Made by a program: the position numbers and the translations under genes. Of a DNA stretch of 64,000 bases, positions 22,011 through 33,862 are shown piece after piece. The first letter of the stretch is position 1; each line of letters begins with the position of its first letter. This stretch comes from Isochrysis galbana. Its lineage: Eukaryota; Haptophyta; Isochrysidales; Isochrysidaceae. The stretch spans positions 3,139,289 through 3,203,288 of the forward strand of contig CM030938.1 of NCBI GenBank assembly GCA_018136815.1, read 5' to 3'. A model generated the notes under the pieces. That model was not told the origin of the DNA, made no database searches, and saw only the letters and a program-made list of their open reading frames with translations.

Positions 22011-23192
22011 CGCATCGAACACTGGTACGGTGTGCGCTCGCCAATGCGCCCACTGGCTAGCTTATCGAGTCGACTGCACGGTACGAAGCGACGTTGGCCG
22101 CCGGACTCCGCAGCAGAATGGCAAGCCGCGAGGTTGGGTGTGACGCAAGACGAGCGTGCGGCATGGGTGGACGATGCCAGTAGGAGTATCTTGTGATGAT
22201 GCGTGCCCAATCCAGCCGTGTCCTTTTCGGGTTGGTGCCTTGGAGCGCGGATGGGGCGAGGGACGAGGACATGCTCACTGGCACGTCGTGCACTGATGAC
22301 ACGCCGTGCGCAAGAAAGCTCCATGCAAGAAGCCCCGAGGCTGCGCACGAAGGGCACGCTGCACATGCATTGGCATGATGTGCGCAGGTGCTGAATTCGG
22401 CGTATGTACGTCGTAAATAAAGCGTGTGCCACTCATTTTGATCGTGGGTGGCTTGCCTGGGATGAGCTCAATTAGCAATTAGAGGGCTGCCCGTCAAAAC
22501 GTAAGGGAGCCCCACGGGTCAGAATCATGATAGAGATCCTTGAAAAACTTTATACTACTAATATTCTTACCGCACACGCGGCTCTGGACCTACTACTTTC
22601 TACTTTCAGCCGCAGCAAGCGTACTACGTACTACACCCCCACTCCCCCGGCCCTTGCCCCCTCTCCCTCTGCACCATCGGGCGACTCCCCCCCCCCCCCC
22701 CCATGCTGATTTGTTGCCCCCTTCCTCTTACGGGGGGGGGGGGGGGGAATGCTCTCCACTAGAAGTTATACCTTGTTCATGGAGGTATCGGTATCGGTCA
22801 AAAAAATAACCGAACCTGAGGTCGCAACCAGCAACCTTTTGAGGTCGTCGGGTCGGCCCGCCCGCGCGTGGAGCGTGAGTGTAAGGCGGTACCGCTTACC
22901 ACGACGGTGTAGGGGCCCGGACCTGAGGCCTTCCCTGTGGGAGGTGTGCGGCTGGTGCTAGGGATGGCTATGGGAGAGTGTGAGGCGACGTGCAAGCTGC
23001 AGCTTGGCTCGCTGGCTCGCCAGCTTGTCTTGTGGTGTCAAGCAGTTTGCGTCGGTGCTGTCTACGGCTGACGGCACGTGCTCACATGCTGAGGCTCGGG
23101 TCGTGGGGATGTCTGATGTCTCCACGCGGGCGCTTTGGCGACATCGGGGTATCCATGCGCAGGCTGCCAGCTAGTGGTCTCTTCTCGCCTTC
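22011..23192. other. Intergenic up to gap, no gene seen
   Basis: About 1.2 kb. An AATAAA word near 22415 could serve the VMP1-like gene. Bases 22545-22690 resemble the repeat cluster at 16840-17345. A C run near 22690-22703 and a G run at 22733-22747 are homopolymers. Reading frames reach 161 codons but show no domain. Confidence 0.4.
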
Positions 23193-23292
23193 NNNNNNNN
23201 NNNNNNNNNNNNNNNNNNNNNNNNNNNNNNNNNNNNNNNNNNNNNNNNNNNNNNNNNNNNNNNNNNNNNNNNNNNNNNNNNNNNNNNNNNNN
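23193..23292. other. Assembly gap (100 N)
   Basis: A 100-N placeholder. Host-type sequence lies to the left and the middle of a retrotransposon interior starts abruptly to the right, at the point equivalent to 41613 in copy C. Confidence 0.99.
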
Positions 23293-26200
23293 TAAGACCT
23301 CACGGTCTGCGAAAATCCAGCCGCCGCAGGCCCAATCCAACCTTCAATCTCTCAAATCAAATTTCGCATGTCCGAGCCACAAAACGTCTCCGAGTACGAG
23401 TACGAGTCCAAGTCACGTTCAGAATTACCCCTCTTCGTCCTACGCCACCGCGAGCCATCTACGAGTCTGAGCCCAGTCCAGTCATCACCGGTATCACCAG
23501 TCTCCATCGCTACGACGATGGAGGCGCAGTTCTCCGGTTCCTCCCACTTTCTTTCGAGTCCGAGTCCAAGCCTGTTTTGAGCAAACCCGTTCTGAGCATC
23601 CGAGTCCGAGTCCGAGTCCGAGTTTACAACGTCACCGAGTCCTACCACGCGGTCGACCGCAGGATTAACGGAGCTCCAGCCACCCACTGAGCCTCTGACG
23701 ACCACTCCTTCCGGGAGTGTTCACCTTCGGTCTCGCGCCCGAGTCTGAGTCATTTGGAACTCCGGTCACGTCCAGAATTCAACCATACCCGAGCCCCGTT
23801 TCACGAGCCACCGCGTATCGAGTCCAAACACAACTGACGCCGAAGCCCTCGACGACACCACTGTGTCCTTGTCCAAGCCACCGTTTCGAGTCTCGCCGCA
23901 GCCGGCCTGCCACTCCAGCAAGCTGCACGCCGCCGAGCCGATCCCTTCCGTTTCCGTTCCGAGTCCGAGTCCAATTGCACAAGACAGTGCATCCCGAGCC
24001 CGCGTAATCAAGCCCTCACCGAGTCCGAGATTACGGCCGCACCGAGCAACCGGTGCTGGCCACCGTGCCCCTATTTCATCACAAGCGTCCGCTTCGTCCT
24101 CATCGACGGTTGCGACGCCAGGGGCTTCACCTTTGGCGGCCCGTCCGTTCCCATTTCGAAAATTAGCCCTGTTTTGGCGTCCAGCACGCTAGGAACGACG
24201 AGTCCGAGTCCGAGCACAAATCAACGTCACCGCGGAGTCCGCGGTCGACCACCGGCGTTCCCACGCCATCCCATCAGTCAAGAGCCATGGAGAGCTGGCA
24301 CAGCCGTCTCCTAGCCTCTCTCAAGTCGCCGAGTCTTCCGAATTCGAGTCTGAATCCGCCGTAATTTCAGCGGTCCATGCACCCGCTAGCCCGAGCCAAG
24401 TCCTCCGAAGAATGCTTCGCATTGCAGAACGTCTTCGGCCACCACCCACACCAGCCGCTGCCGCAGAGCCACCACCCTGGCTCAGCCTTCCCCGCAGCCG
24501 GCTTCTTCGACAGCCAAGTCCCTTCTTTCCCGGCGCCGACCCCGCCGACGACAGATTGCAACGAAGTCTATGCCTGGCCCGATTCCTCTCCCGACGTGAC
24601 CATGGAGAGTGACCACAACTCCCTTGCACGTCGAGGAACGGCCGCCTCCCAAACCGAGCTTCTACGCCCATTGAGCCAGCCCAACCGAGTCTCTGAGCCA
24701 TGTCCTTCATGTCTCTCACCGGTGGTCTCGCGGCCGCGGCGTCCATCGCCGCAATCCGACACCCCACCTCTCCGAGTTTGTTCGTCATCCCGTCCTCCGA
24801 GCCTGTCTCCACGTCGTCGATATCCGAGTCTACTTCCATTCGTCCTACGTCGCCGCGGCCACCGGTCGCAGCCTGCAAGCACAGCCTGCCTCTCGATACC
24901 ACTGCCAACGCCATCATGCGCGTGGCAGCGATCAATGCGTCCGCGATCCAGTCCTTCGATTCCTCTCAAAACAACTCCGATGTCGGCACCCGCGATGATA
25001 CCCCGTCACCCGCTCTCCACGCTCTCGCCTCTCTTCGTGCACGAGCGAGCGGCTCTGCGGTGGTATTGCCTCGGCACCTGACGGAGGCAGCCCAAGAACT
25101 TCGCCGGCCTCGCAATGGCACCCTAGCCTCGCCTGCCGCCGCGCTACCCAAGCATTTCGATGAGCTTTGCGCCGAGCTCACGAAGATGAATCAACGAGTC
25201 CAAGACGGGCTGACGTCTGGCTGTCACGCACCACGCGTTCTCGTCGTCGCGAGACGAGCGGCGTCGTCTCCTCGATGTTCCTACTCGCCGGAGCTGATGT
25301 GGCTACGTGCGATTTGTATCCTTCCGAGATTGATTACGTGCCCCACTTCCAAGGCGACGCGCTTCATGTCCAAAACCTAGGTTGGGACCTGGTCATCGCC
25401 CACCCGCCCTGCACGTACCTCTCCGCCGTCAGTAGCCAATGGCTTTCACAAGAACCCGGACGTCGTGCCGCTCTTGAGTCGGCCGCCCGCGTCTTCAAGT
25501 CAATGGCCTCCGCCACTGCTCCGTTTGTAGCGGTTGAAAACCCTCGGATGCATGCGGAAGCTCGCCGTTTAGTCGGGGGTTGACCCCGACCCAATTCGTC
25601 CAACCATGGGAGCACGGCACTGGACACCAGAAAGCCACCGGGTTGTACCTCACCAAAGGGCTGCCGCCCCTTCAGCCAACCTGCGTCGTGGATGGCCGTG
25701 AGTCAGCCATGGCTAATCTGTCTCCTTCACCGCACCGTGGCGCTCTGCGCAGCCGCACCTACGTCGGCGTAGCTGGAGCGATGGCGATCCATTGGATGCC
25801 TGTTCTTCTTCGATATTTGAGCCAACAGGGAGACCAGGCATCGACGAAGAAACTGTCCGCGTTGGAGCTACTCGCTTGCGCGCGGCGCAGCCTATTGGAC
25901 CGGCCTTCACTAAGTTCAACGAGGCTACCGCCTACGAGCCGTGGTCGGCTCTTCATCGTTATGAGAGGGGGAGGGAATCTAGTGAAGTTTCTTCCGACCC
26001 CGTTGTTTCCCGTCCAGCTACTCCCGAGACAAACAACCACGAAGACCAAAAAGAAACCCACGATAACTACGACAACGACACGCCACTCTACGCCTCCGAG
26101 TCTACTTTCCACGACCCATTCTCTCCATGGACCGCCCCGCCTCCGGCACGCGCGAGCTCGCCACGTCCGACGACGCCGACGACTCTCCGGAAGCGGCGCC

Positions 26201-27496
26201 AACAATGGCAATCATTCGGAGTGAACGGGGACCAGAAATGGTCCAACGTCACGCTCGAAACCGCTGACGAAATAAGAGCGCAAGCTCTAGCCGGACGAGG
26301 CGCCGTCGAGGAATCCGACCTCGCCGCTGCCGTCCGAGCGCCGATCGAGTTCGTGGAAGCCAAAGGCATCCGCGCCGAAGAGCTAGCCTCATTAGTTCGA
26401 AGACCCAAGACAGAAGCCCAAGCTCGTCTCGAGAAAGACTGGGAAAGGATGTCCGACCACCCGAGGCACCCCACCGACAAGAGAGGCCTGGGATACACTA
26501 GTCCCAAGCTATCACCCTGTACCGCTACCAACGAGGACGACGCCTCTAGGCTCTCTGCCACGATAGCGGCAATCGGAGTACCCGAAGAGACGACGACTAC
26601 TTTGACGACGAATTCACCCGAGCAACCACGCTGTCGACCAACCCCGTCCCCGTCCGACACCATCGCACACGTGACCACGCACCGACCGGAGAGCGTCGTG
26701 GATACCCTACCATCTGCCTACCCAAGGCATTGCCTATATGTTCGAGACCTGATGGTCTGCCGCTCCGGCGAGGCTACCGGCAAAGAAGGAGTAATCTTGG
26801 CCGACTCCGCTCTCACGGTCAACAGCACCCTCGCTGACACCGGAGCTGGCCCGTCGGTCGTGACCACTTCCCTCTTGTCCAGCCTACCCAACGACGCATG
26901 CGTCGAGCGGCTGCCGCAAGCCGTAGTGACACCGCTCCATGGCCCAGACGGCCTACCTCTTATCACGCGAGGCAAGGCTCGGATCGTTTTCTCCGTCGGT
27001 GGATTTCTCTTTCGTCATACGTTCATGGTGATTGAAGGCAACCCGATGCTGCTGCTCGGGAACGACTTCTTAGCTACGCACGCCGCTTCGATTCAGCTCG
27101 CCTCCGACAGCACGGACGGCTCTATCACCCTCGGTGCTCCATCCACGGTGGCTCCTCTTGAGGTTAATGGCAGTCCAAGCCCCGACGCTCCGCCGATCTT
27201 TCGCGTCTCGACGTCACGATAGCGGTGGTCCCTGTCAGCATGACTTGTGCACAGGTCTGTCCGACCTCCGCGAACCCAATCACGACTGACTTCTTCCGAG
27301 GGCCGCAGGCCACGACAACCAGCTAGTCACCGAGCCTCTCTTCAGCACGGCCGATGAGTTTGCCGCCAAAGCGCCGGCATCATGTGGCTCCGAGTACCTC
27401 CTATACACCCACGAACCTATCACGATCCCGGCCTATCATCGGGCAACGTTTCACGTCCGAATTCCACTAGCTCTTCGAGAACACGAAGATTGCGCC
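23293..27496 (+). pseudogene. Copy B pol, 5' part: Ser-rich region, methyltransferase-like domain and protease, frameshifted
   Basis: Homologous to residues 1-1340 or so of the intact pol at 54520 but broken by many single-base deletions, for example in the methyltransferase-like region near 25250, at 25579, and at 27218 where one C is missing. The methyltransferase-like segment spans about 25229-25815 and keeps the HPPCTYLS, VENP and LRSRT motifs in its fragments. The protease motif LADTGAGPS lies near 26830 in an open stretch (25792-27222). The deletions are concentrated next to the gap at 23193-23292, so many may be sequencing errors rather than decay. Confidence 0.8.
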
Positions 27497-30400
27497 ATGC
27501 TCGTGGACCGACTACCTACGCGTGAAACGATCGATAGCTCTCCTCTCGTCATCCCTCAAGTAGAGAGGCCGAACTCCAACCACACCATCGCGATTACGGT
27601 GGTCAATACTGACCCCAAACCTCTACATCTTCCGTCGTTCCATCCTGTAGCTTCGTTACAGGTTCGATTCAAGATTCACGCTGGAACTTATCGCCGCGTC
27701 GGTGACGTTAACTCGCCGGATGTGATTGAGTCGCTCGACGAGGACCAATGTAAGCTCCTCGAGGCAGCCAAGATCGACCCCGAAGGCCGTCTCTCGATGC
27801 CCCAACGTGAACAAGTTCGTCGTCTACTAGCCCGACGTATCGCTGCTTTCGCAATTGACCCGACCAACCCGAATCACACTCACGTGATGGAGGTAGAGCT
27901 ACCGCTCAACCCCGGAGCCGAAGCTCACCGCCACGCACCGTCTAGAGTTGGACGAGAGGGTGAGAAGATCATAGAGGACGAAGTTTGCAAGATGGAGTCC
28001 GCGGGTATCATCAGGAAATCAAACTCGTCGTGGGCCTCTCGAGTCGTGCTAGTCACTAAGAAGGATGGCTCCGTACGTTTCTGCGTAGATTATCGCGACG
28101 TCAACTCCAAGCTTCGTCTAGAGGACAGCCCTCTTCCCCTCACGGTAGAAGCCATCGACCGATTGTCGTCCGGCCAAGGCAACCTCGATTCTCTATTCCT
28201 TTGCACCCTGGACCTAGCATCTGGTTTTTGGGGTATACCGATCAAAGAGTCCGATAAACATATCACCGCGTTCACTACTCATCGCGGCAAGTACGAGTTC
28301 AATTACTTGCCTTTTGGTGTTCAATCCGGTCCCTCGTATATGTGCCGCCTCATGGACGCCGTTCTCGGTGGGCTGGCATGGGAGATTTGTATGCCATACT
28401 TGGATGATGTCGGCGCCTGGTCGACAGGCGTAGGTGACTCGCTGCAGGCCAGGGAAGAGTCGTCATTCCAACAAATGTTACACCGTCTTGATCTTGTCTT
28501 GGAACGTCTCATCTGGGCGGGCCTCACTTGCAAGATGTCGAAATGCGTTTTCTTTGCCACCTCGGCTGAATATCTCGGCCACGTTGTTTCGCGTGAAGGT
28601 CTTCGGATGGATCCCAAGAAAGTGGAAGCCGTCTCAAAAATCGACCCTACCCAAATCAACTCGATCGAAGCCGTCCGTTCTTTCCTTGGGCTGTGCTCGT
28701 ACTACCGCCGTTTTATACGTCGTTTTGCGATCCGTGCAGCGCCGTTAACCGCTCTCACGCGGAAAGGGTGCGATGTCCCGGTCGAGTCGCAAACAGAAGC
28801 CTGTCGCCAGGCTATCGAAGATCTCAAGCAAGCTATCTGTGAAGAACCCGTACTCGCACCTCCTCGAGACGACCGTCCTTTCCTCGTTAAGACCGACGGT
28901 GCTAGCAAGCTCGGCATCGCCGGCGTCCTTGCTCAGAAAGACGACGAAGGGAGAGAGCGCGTTGTTGCATACTACGGTCGTAGTTTGAGTCCGGCTGAGC
29001 GCCATTGGACAGTTACTGAAATCGAACTTCTAGCAGCGCTAGAATCGATCCGAAATTGGAGGCCGTATCTTTGGGGTCGCCACTTCACCCTCGTCGTAGA
29101 CCATTCAGCTTTGCGCTGGCTTCACACGATGAAAGATCAAGTCACCGGTGGTCCAGCCTCGCGCCTCATGCGATGGGTCCTAAAGCTAGCCGAATATCGA
29201 TTCGACGTCGTGCACAAACCTGGAGTCACTCACTGGGACGCCGACGGCTTGTCCCGCTTAGTTGCTCTCGAGCCCGACCACGATCCTCTCCACCACGAGG
29301 AGAGTGAGGTCCATTCTTTCGATTCTTTTGAAATTAACGACATAGTTGCCGCCGCGGTTACTTCATCCACCCTCACTGCTCGCCGCCAACAAGCAAACGA
29401 TAGGCTCGCTCGTCAAGCATCGGAATCTTCGGAGTCGATTACCTCCTCGTATCTCGATGTGGGCGTGCCTCATGCCGACGAATTGCGTCAAGCGCTCTCT
29501 ACCGACGAGTTCGCTAGCTCGATCATTTCTGAACTCGAGTCGATCCTTCCGAAAGCTTCCTCTTCGATCGACTCTAGCTCGTCGTCGAAGAAAAGGTCCC
29601 GATTCCTGCTTCGCGATGGCCTACTCTACTACCGCTCCTCAGAGGCGGAAGAGGCTCCTCTTCGTTTATACATTCCGGAGTCCCTTCGTGACACGTACCT
29701 CCGCGCCTACCATGACCACCTTGGTCACCCAGGTGCGACAAGGATGACTACCCTACTTCGTTCTCGAGTTTACTGGCCTGGCCTATCCGCCTCTGTATCG
29801 GAGTACGTTCGAGAGTGCCATGAATGCACTCTTGGCAAACCGTTACCGCGACCGCTCGCCCATCCATCCGGTCTTTCTATCGGATCCTATCCTTTCGACG
29901 TCGTCTATTGCGATATTCTTTCGATGGCTCCCACCCACGATTTCGTATCCGGCCGCTCCGGTTTTGATAAGCTGATTGTTTTCGTCGATTCTCTCTCTCG
30001 TTGGATTGAAGCTGAGCCTTGCAACGGTAACCCCTCGTCCGCAAAATGTCTGGACGTCTTCATGCGTCTCATCGTATCTCGTTATGGAGTCCCTCGCCAA
30101 CTTCGAACCGACGCCGGCTCGAATCTTTGCTCTCGGTTAGTGGACCTAATTCTCAAAGCGACTGGCACGGACTTGAGCACTACTGAAGCCTATCGCCACG
30201 AAGGCGTAGGGCTAGTGGAAAGAGCTCAACAAACTCTCCTCACGATGACTCGAGTCTCCAATGAAGGCGGCGCCCATTGGGTCGACCACCTTCCGTTTCT
30301 TCTCATGTCTATGCGAGCGACCGCCGGTCGCGTCGTACCCAAGTCACCCGCGGCTATCTTGTTTGGTCGGGAGCTTCGTCTTCCAGCTCAACTTGCTGAC

Positions 30401-31114
30401 CCTGCTCCTGTTCTCGAGTTCCTTCCATCTAGGCCTCCGTCCGATGCCGTCATTTACGCCACCGAGCTCAATAAGAAGCTTCTCGAGTCGTGGCGTTCCG
30501 CCCTCGAAAGTACTCAAGAAGCCCAACGCGAATCGATGCGCTCCGCCTCTCAAAAGTCTAAACTCGGTGTCACCTTCAAACCAGGAGACAGAGTTTGTCG
30601 TCGAATCCCTGGCCACGCCAACAAACTTCAATATCTCTACTCCGGTCCCTACCGAGTAGAAGAAGCCATCTCGGCCACTCGCTACCGTCTACGCGATCTC
30701 GAAAATCGTCAAGTCAAGGATGAAGTTCACATTTCCAATCTTCGTCCGTACTTCACCGTCACCGATTCGTCTCCGCTCGCTGAAGATGAGTACTTGGTCG
30801 AAGAGTTACTCGATCGCAAGGGCGATGGAGTTTCATTCAAGTATCTCGTCAAATGGCGCGGCTATCCTCGTTCTGAAGCTACTTGGGAGTCTCGAATTGA
30901 GTTGCTTCGGCGTTGTGCTGATCTAGTTGAGTCGTACGACACCACTTTCGACCGCCGTCCGGTTCAACCCCAAGCTCACTCCGCTGTAGACTCCTCTTCA
31001 AGTCCAAGCTCAAGTTCCCAATCCAATCAAGTTATTCCACGTCGAATTCAAGAGACAAGTCGTACTCCTCCTGATCTGCCTTCGAGTCGTACTCGTTCTC
31101 GTTCACAATCGTAG
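27497..31114 (+). CDS. pol: Copy B pol, 3' part: reverse transcriptase, RNase H, integrase, chromodomain
   Basis: An open frame of 1205 codons. The first ATG is not a real start; it simply follows the last frameshift. Reverse transcriptase: VLVTKKDGSVRFCVDYRDVN, then LDLASGFWGIP and the active site Y301-L-D-D304. RNase H follows with TDGAS and the DHSALRWL block. Integrase has an HHCC zinc-binding part (HDHLGHPG then CHECTLGKP) and D, D, E catalytic positions in CDIL, TDAGSN and LVERAQ. The C-terminal chromodomain reads YLVEELLDRKGD, then YLVKWRGYPRSEATWE, which marks the element as a chromovirus; such domains bind histone marks and steer insertion. A Ser-rich tail ends the protein. Confidence 0.93.
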   Translation: MLVDRLPTRETIDSSPLVIPQVERPNSNHTIAITVVNTDPKPLHLPSFHPVASLQVRFKIHAGTYRRVGDVNSPDVIESLDEDQCKLLEAAKIDPEGRLSMPQREQVRRLLARRIAAFAIDPTNPNHTHVMEVELPLNPGAEAHRHAPSRVGREGEKIIEDEVCKMESAGIIRKSNSSWASRVVLVTKKDGSVRFCVDYRDVNSKLRLEDSPLPLTVEAIDRLSSGQGNLDSLFLCTLDLASGFWGIPIKESDKHITAFTTHRGKYEFNYLPFGVQSGPSYMCRLMDAVLGGLAWEICMPYLDDVGAWSTGVGDSLQAREESSFQQMLHRLDLVLERLIWAGLTCKMSKCVFFATSAEYLGHVVSREGLRMDPKKVEAVSKIDPTQINSIEAVRSFLGLCSYYRRFIRRFAIRAAPLTALTRKGCDVPVESQTEACRQAIEDLKQAICEEPVLAPPRDDRPFLVKTDGASKLGIAGVLAQKDDEGRERVVAYYGRSLSPAERHWTVTEIELLAALESIRNWRPYLWGRHFTLVVDHSALRWLHTMKDQVTGGPASRLMRWVLKLAEYRFDVVHKPGVTHWDADGLSRLVALEPDHDPLHHEESEVHSFDSFEINDIVAAAVTSSTLTARRQQANDRLARQASESSESITSSYLDVGVPHADELRQALSTDEFASSIISELESILPKASSSIDSSSSSKKRSRFLLRDGLLYYRSSEAEEAPLRLYIPESLRDTYLRAYHDHLGHPGATRMTTLLRSRVYWPGLSASVSEYVRECHECTLGKPLPRPLAHPSGLSIGSYPFDVVYCDILSMAPTHDFVSGRSGFDKLIVFVDSLSRWIEAEPCNGNPSSAKCLDVFMRLIVSRYGVPRQLRTDAGSNLCSRLVDLILKATGTDLSTTEAYRHEGVGLVERAQQTLLTMTRVSNEGGAHWVDHLPFLLMSMRATAGRVVPKSPAAILFGRELRLPAQLADPAPVLEFLPSRPPSDAVIYATELNKKLLESWRSALESTQEAQRESMRSASQKSKLGVTFKPGDRVCRRIPGHANKLQYLYSGPYRVEEAISATRYRLRDLENRQVKDEVHISNLRPYFTVTDSSPLAEDEYLVEELLDRKGDGVSFKYLVKWRGYPRSEATWESRIELLRRCADLVESYDTTFDRRPVQPQAHSAVDSSSSPSSSSQSNQVIPRRIQETSRTPPDLPSSRTRSRSQS

Positions 31115-31371
31115 CGCTAAGTCGACCGGAAGTGGATGATTAGCGTCGCGTCAGCGCCTGACCCAGCGCAACTGCCCGAGCAAAACTCCTGTAAAAGGGA
31201 GAACGTGGTAGGACGTGACGTACGAAATCGGGGGCCGCCGCGCTAAGCTGCCGATTTTGTGCTCGCTTTGGATCCATGGGTTAATCCTCCTCTTCTAGGT
31301 CTCTCGTCTCGTATGGTCAAATGAACTCTTTTGGCTCGACATCGGGAGACGTCTCGATTTAAGTCGGGGGG

Positions 31372-32761
31372 TGTTGTATTCCTGCCCATCTGAAGGCTGT
31401 AGGCATGAATATTCGTGTAAGGTGCGCGCTCACAATTACAATTGAACAGTTCCCCGTGTTGCCACTGACGCACAAGACACACAGATTCGGATTCCCCATG
31501 GTCTCAAGTCCAGGTTTGCAGGTTTTGGTCTCGAAATTTGCGATTCGAATTTTGTTTTTGCTGTTACTATAATTGTTGGCTCGTTTAAGGTAATAAACCG
31601 GCATGACTTCGACTTCTCGTTCTGCAGTCGCTCTGCGAGACTCTCTCTCTCTCTCTCTCTCCGTCCGCCTCTCCTCGGCCGACGGCAAGAAGATTCGTCC
31701 AAAACATTCTCCGGTCCCAAGATATCTCGTGGGGGGTCTCTCCGCGCTCCGCGAGGGAAAGGACGCGATCTCGCTCCGAGATCGGCCTCGCGCCCTCCCA
31801 CGCTGCCCCGCCGTGCCCTCGGTCCCTCGCCCCCCCCCGCGGCAGGTTCTTTCCCTCGGCGTGCCGTCCGTCGCCTCCGGCCGTTATATTAATCCCCCCC
31901 CGCGCGAGGTTCTCTTCTCCCCCGCGCGCGGTTCGTTTCCTCCGGCCGTCGTTGTTCCCCCCTCGCTTCGATTCCTCTCGCGGTTCCTTCGATGATTGCC
32001 TCCATCTCGTCCGTTCTTCTTCGCGATCCTCGCGGAGGGGGCACCGACGTTTAATGTTAGTTTCGTCGCGGTTTCGATGAAAGAAAGGAAGAACGAATGG
32101 CACGCGCCTCGCGCCTCGCGTCTTGTTTCGTCGCCCCTTGCTCGTCGCTTGTCTAGAAGGTCTCTCCGCACATCGCCTTCTCCCCCCGCGCGAGTTTGGA
32201 TCTCTCCTCGACCCTCCGCGTTGGCTTCAGCGGACGAGTTCCACTTTAACGATAGTTCGAACCCTTCGGTGGCGTAGTTATGCGCTCTCTTTCCGTATAT
32301 CTTCGCGCATGACGAGCGATCGCGACTTCAGCCTTCGCCGCGCGGGGAGGGGTTTGTTTATCGTATGATTCCGGAGTGTTTACGTTAGTTTTCTGAGCCC
32401 AAGGACTTTGGTTTTTGGTTTCTTGTGAGTGATTTTTGTAGCAACTTCGTCGAGTCCCACCGTGTTCCCAAGCGAGTCCCCCCGAGTTCCCGAGTCTATA
32501 CCCCGAGTCAACGAGTCAATACAAGTCAAGCACGCGCCTGAGCCACCCCCAGTCGCCTGCCACCACCTCCCACAAGCCTCCTTCCGCACTTCCGCGCCCA
32601 CCGTGCTCCGTGCGTGCGTCGTGCGTCGTGCGTCGATCACCATGCCCGTAGTCAACCCCGAGGAAAGCTCCATGAGCTCCCCACAAGAACCGCGTTCCGC
32701 GCTAGCTGCCGGCGCGCCCTCGCAGGCAATCTCCAAGAGTGAGATCAGCCTTGCTCTGACA
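31372..32761 (+). repeat. 3' LTR of copy B (1390 bp)
   Basis: Starts TGTTGTATT right after a G-rich tract (GTCGGGGGG), a plausible polypurine primer for plus-strand DNA, and ends TCTGACA. Same length and apparently same sequence as the LTR of copy A; 13 bp longer than the outer LTRs of the C/D array. Confidence 0.93.
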
Positions 32762-33862
32762 CGCTCTCAGACATCCCGAGCGCGCGGGCGAGCGAGGGGC
32801 CACGTTCCCGCCACTTACTATGAATTACGTTCCCGCCCTAAATTCTAAATTTTACTTTGTATTTGTACTCTGTAGTTTGTAGACCTATTACATGTTAATA
32901 GAACCTATTAGAAGCCTGTCGTCCCAGCCGGGCTCCCCTGCAGCAAGGAGGAGAGGAGGAGGGGAGAGAGGGGAGGGCACGTGACCCCCATGGATGAGCA
33001 CCAACTTGGTTGAACATGTGCGTCAGCACACCAAGGAGCAGCACACCCGGTTCCCACCGCTCGAAGCTCGCGCAGGCACACCACACACACACACCACGTG
33101 CCACGTGGCCGTGGGCCGTGGAGGGCAGATACGCCATATCGCCATATGGATATGGTCTCGTGGGAGCACGCTTGAAGTCCAGCTCGAGGAGCTGGCGTAC
33201 AGGTGGTGCGTCGCCCTTGTACTGGTAGCTGATAGGAGGCCGGCTTCTTCGTCGCTCGACTCGGCGTCACGTTGGTTGGCCACCGCGAGATTCGCGAAAT
33301 GGGCGAAGCGGAGGGCGGCGCACGCGGCGGCGGAGGGGAGGAGGCCCGCGCTCCATTGCCCCTATCGTTATAACGATAGTTGAAGGAAGGGCCCAAAGTG
33401 GAGGCGGACTATTTTACTAATATTATAATGCCATGGGTGGAGCTGCTGGGGACACACTGAAACTAATATTACTACTACAATGATAATTCTTGGACCCATT
33501 CTACGAGATGTGGGGAGCCACTCCGACAACTGTGGATCTTTTCCATCTTCAGCGAACTAGAGGAAACAATCCTGCTATGGCAGATCAATCACCAACATCT
33601 TCCACCCGTATTATCGCCAAACCTCCTCCCAGCACCCGGTCCAAGTCTCCCAATGATGTGCCTCCCGCATCTAAGCCGCCCCGTCGATGGGGTTGGCGTG
33701 TTTTTGAATTTTTGCGCACAACAAGACGTTGCTGGCGATGATGGGGCGGTGCCCATGCGCCAGCACCTTTTGCTCATGGGCATGTGGGCATGCTTCGGCC
33801 ACAGGAGCCACCGTCCCAGTCAAGGAGAGACCCTGTAGCGCCGCGAAAGGTACGTGCCATGC
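32762..33862. other. Intergenic, no supported gene
   Basis: About 1.1 kb. An A/T-rich patch (32815-32915) follows the LTR, then GC-rich sequence. On the minus strand around 33080-33290 several overlapping frames look protein-like (one begins MANQRDAESSDEEAGLL), which may be one or two exons of an unrecognised gene, but I could not build a consistent model. A short palindrome (CGTTATAACG) lies near 33366. Confidence 0.35.

Larger units (their letters stand above)
23293..32761 (+). mobile_element. Ty3/gypsy chromovirus copy B (pol and 3' LTR)
   Basis: Begins at the gap with sequence matching the interior of the C/D array from about 41613, so LTR and gag are missing or lost in the gap. It continues through pol to a 1390-bp 3' LTR (31372-32761). 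The interior differs from C/D by scattered substitutions, mostly at third codon positions, and its LTR matches copy A. Bases 32762-32766 after the LTR are CGCTC. Confidence 0.92.

Noticed and set aside
33490..33741. Plus-strand frame of 83 codons
   Set aside because: Ser/Pro-biased, no domain, no start context and no splice partner found.
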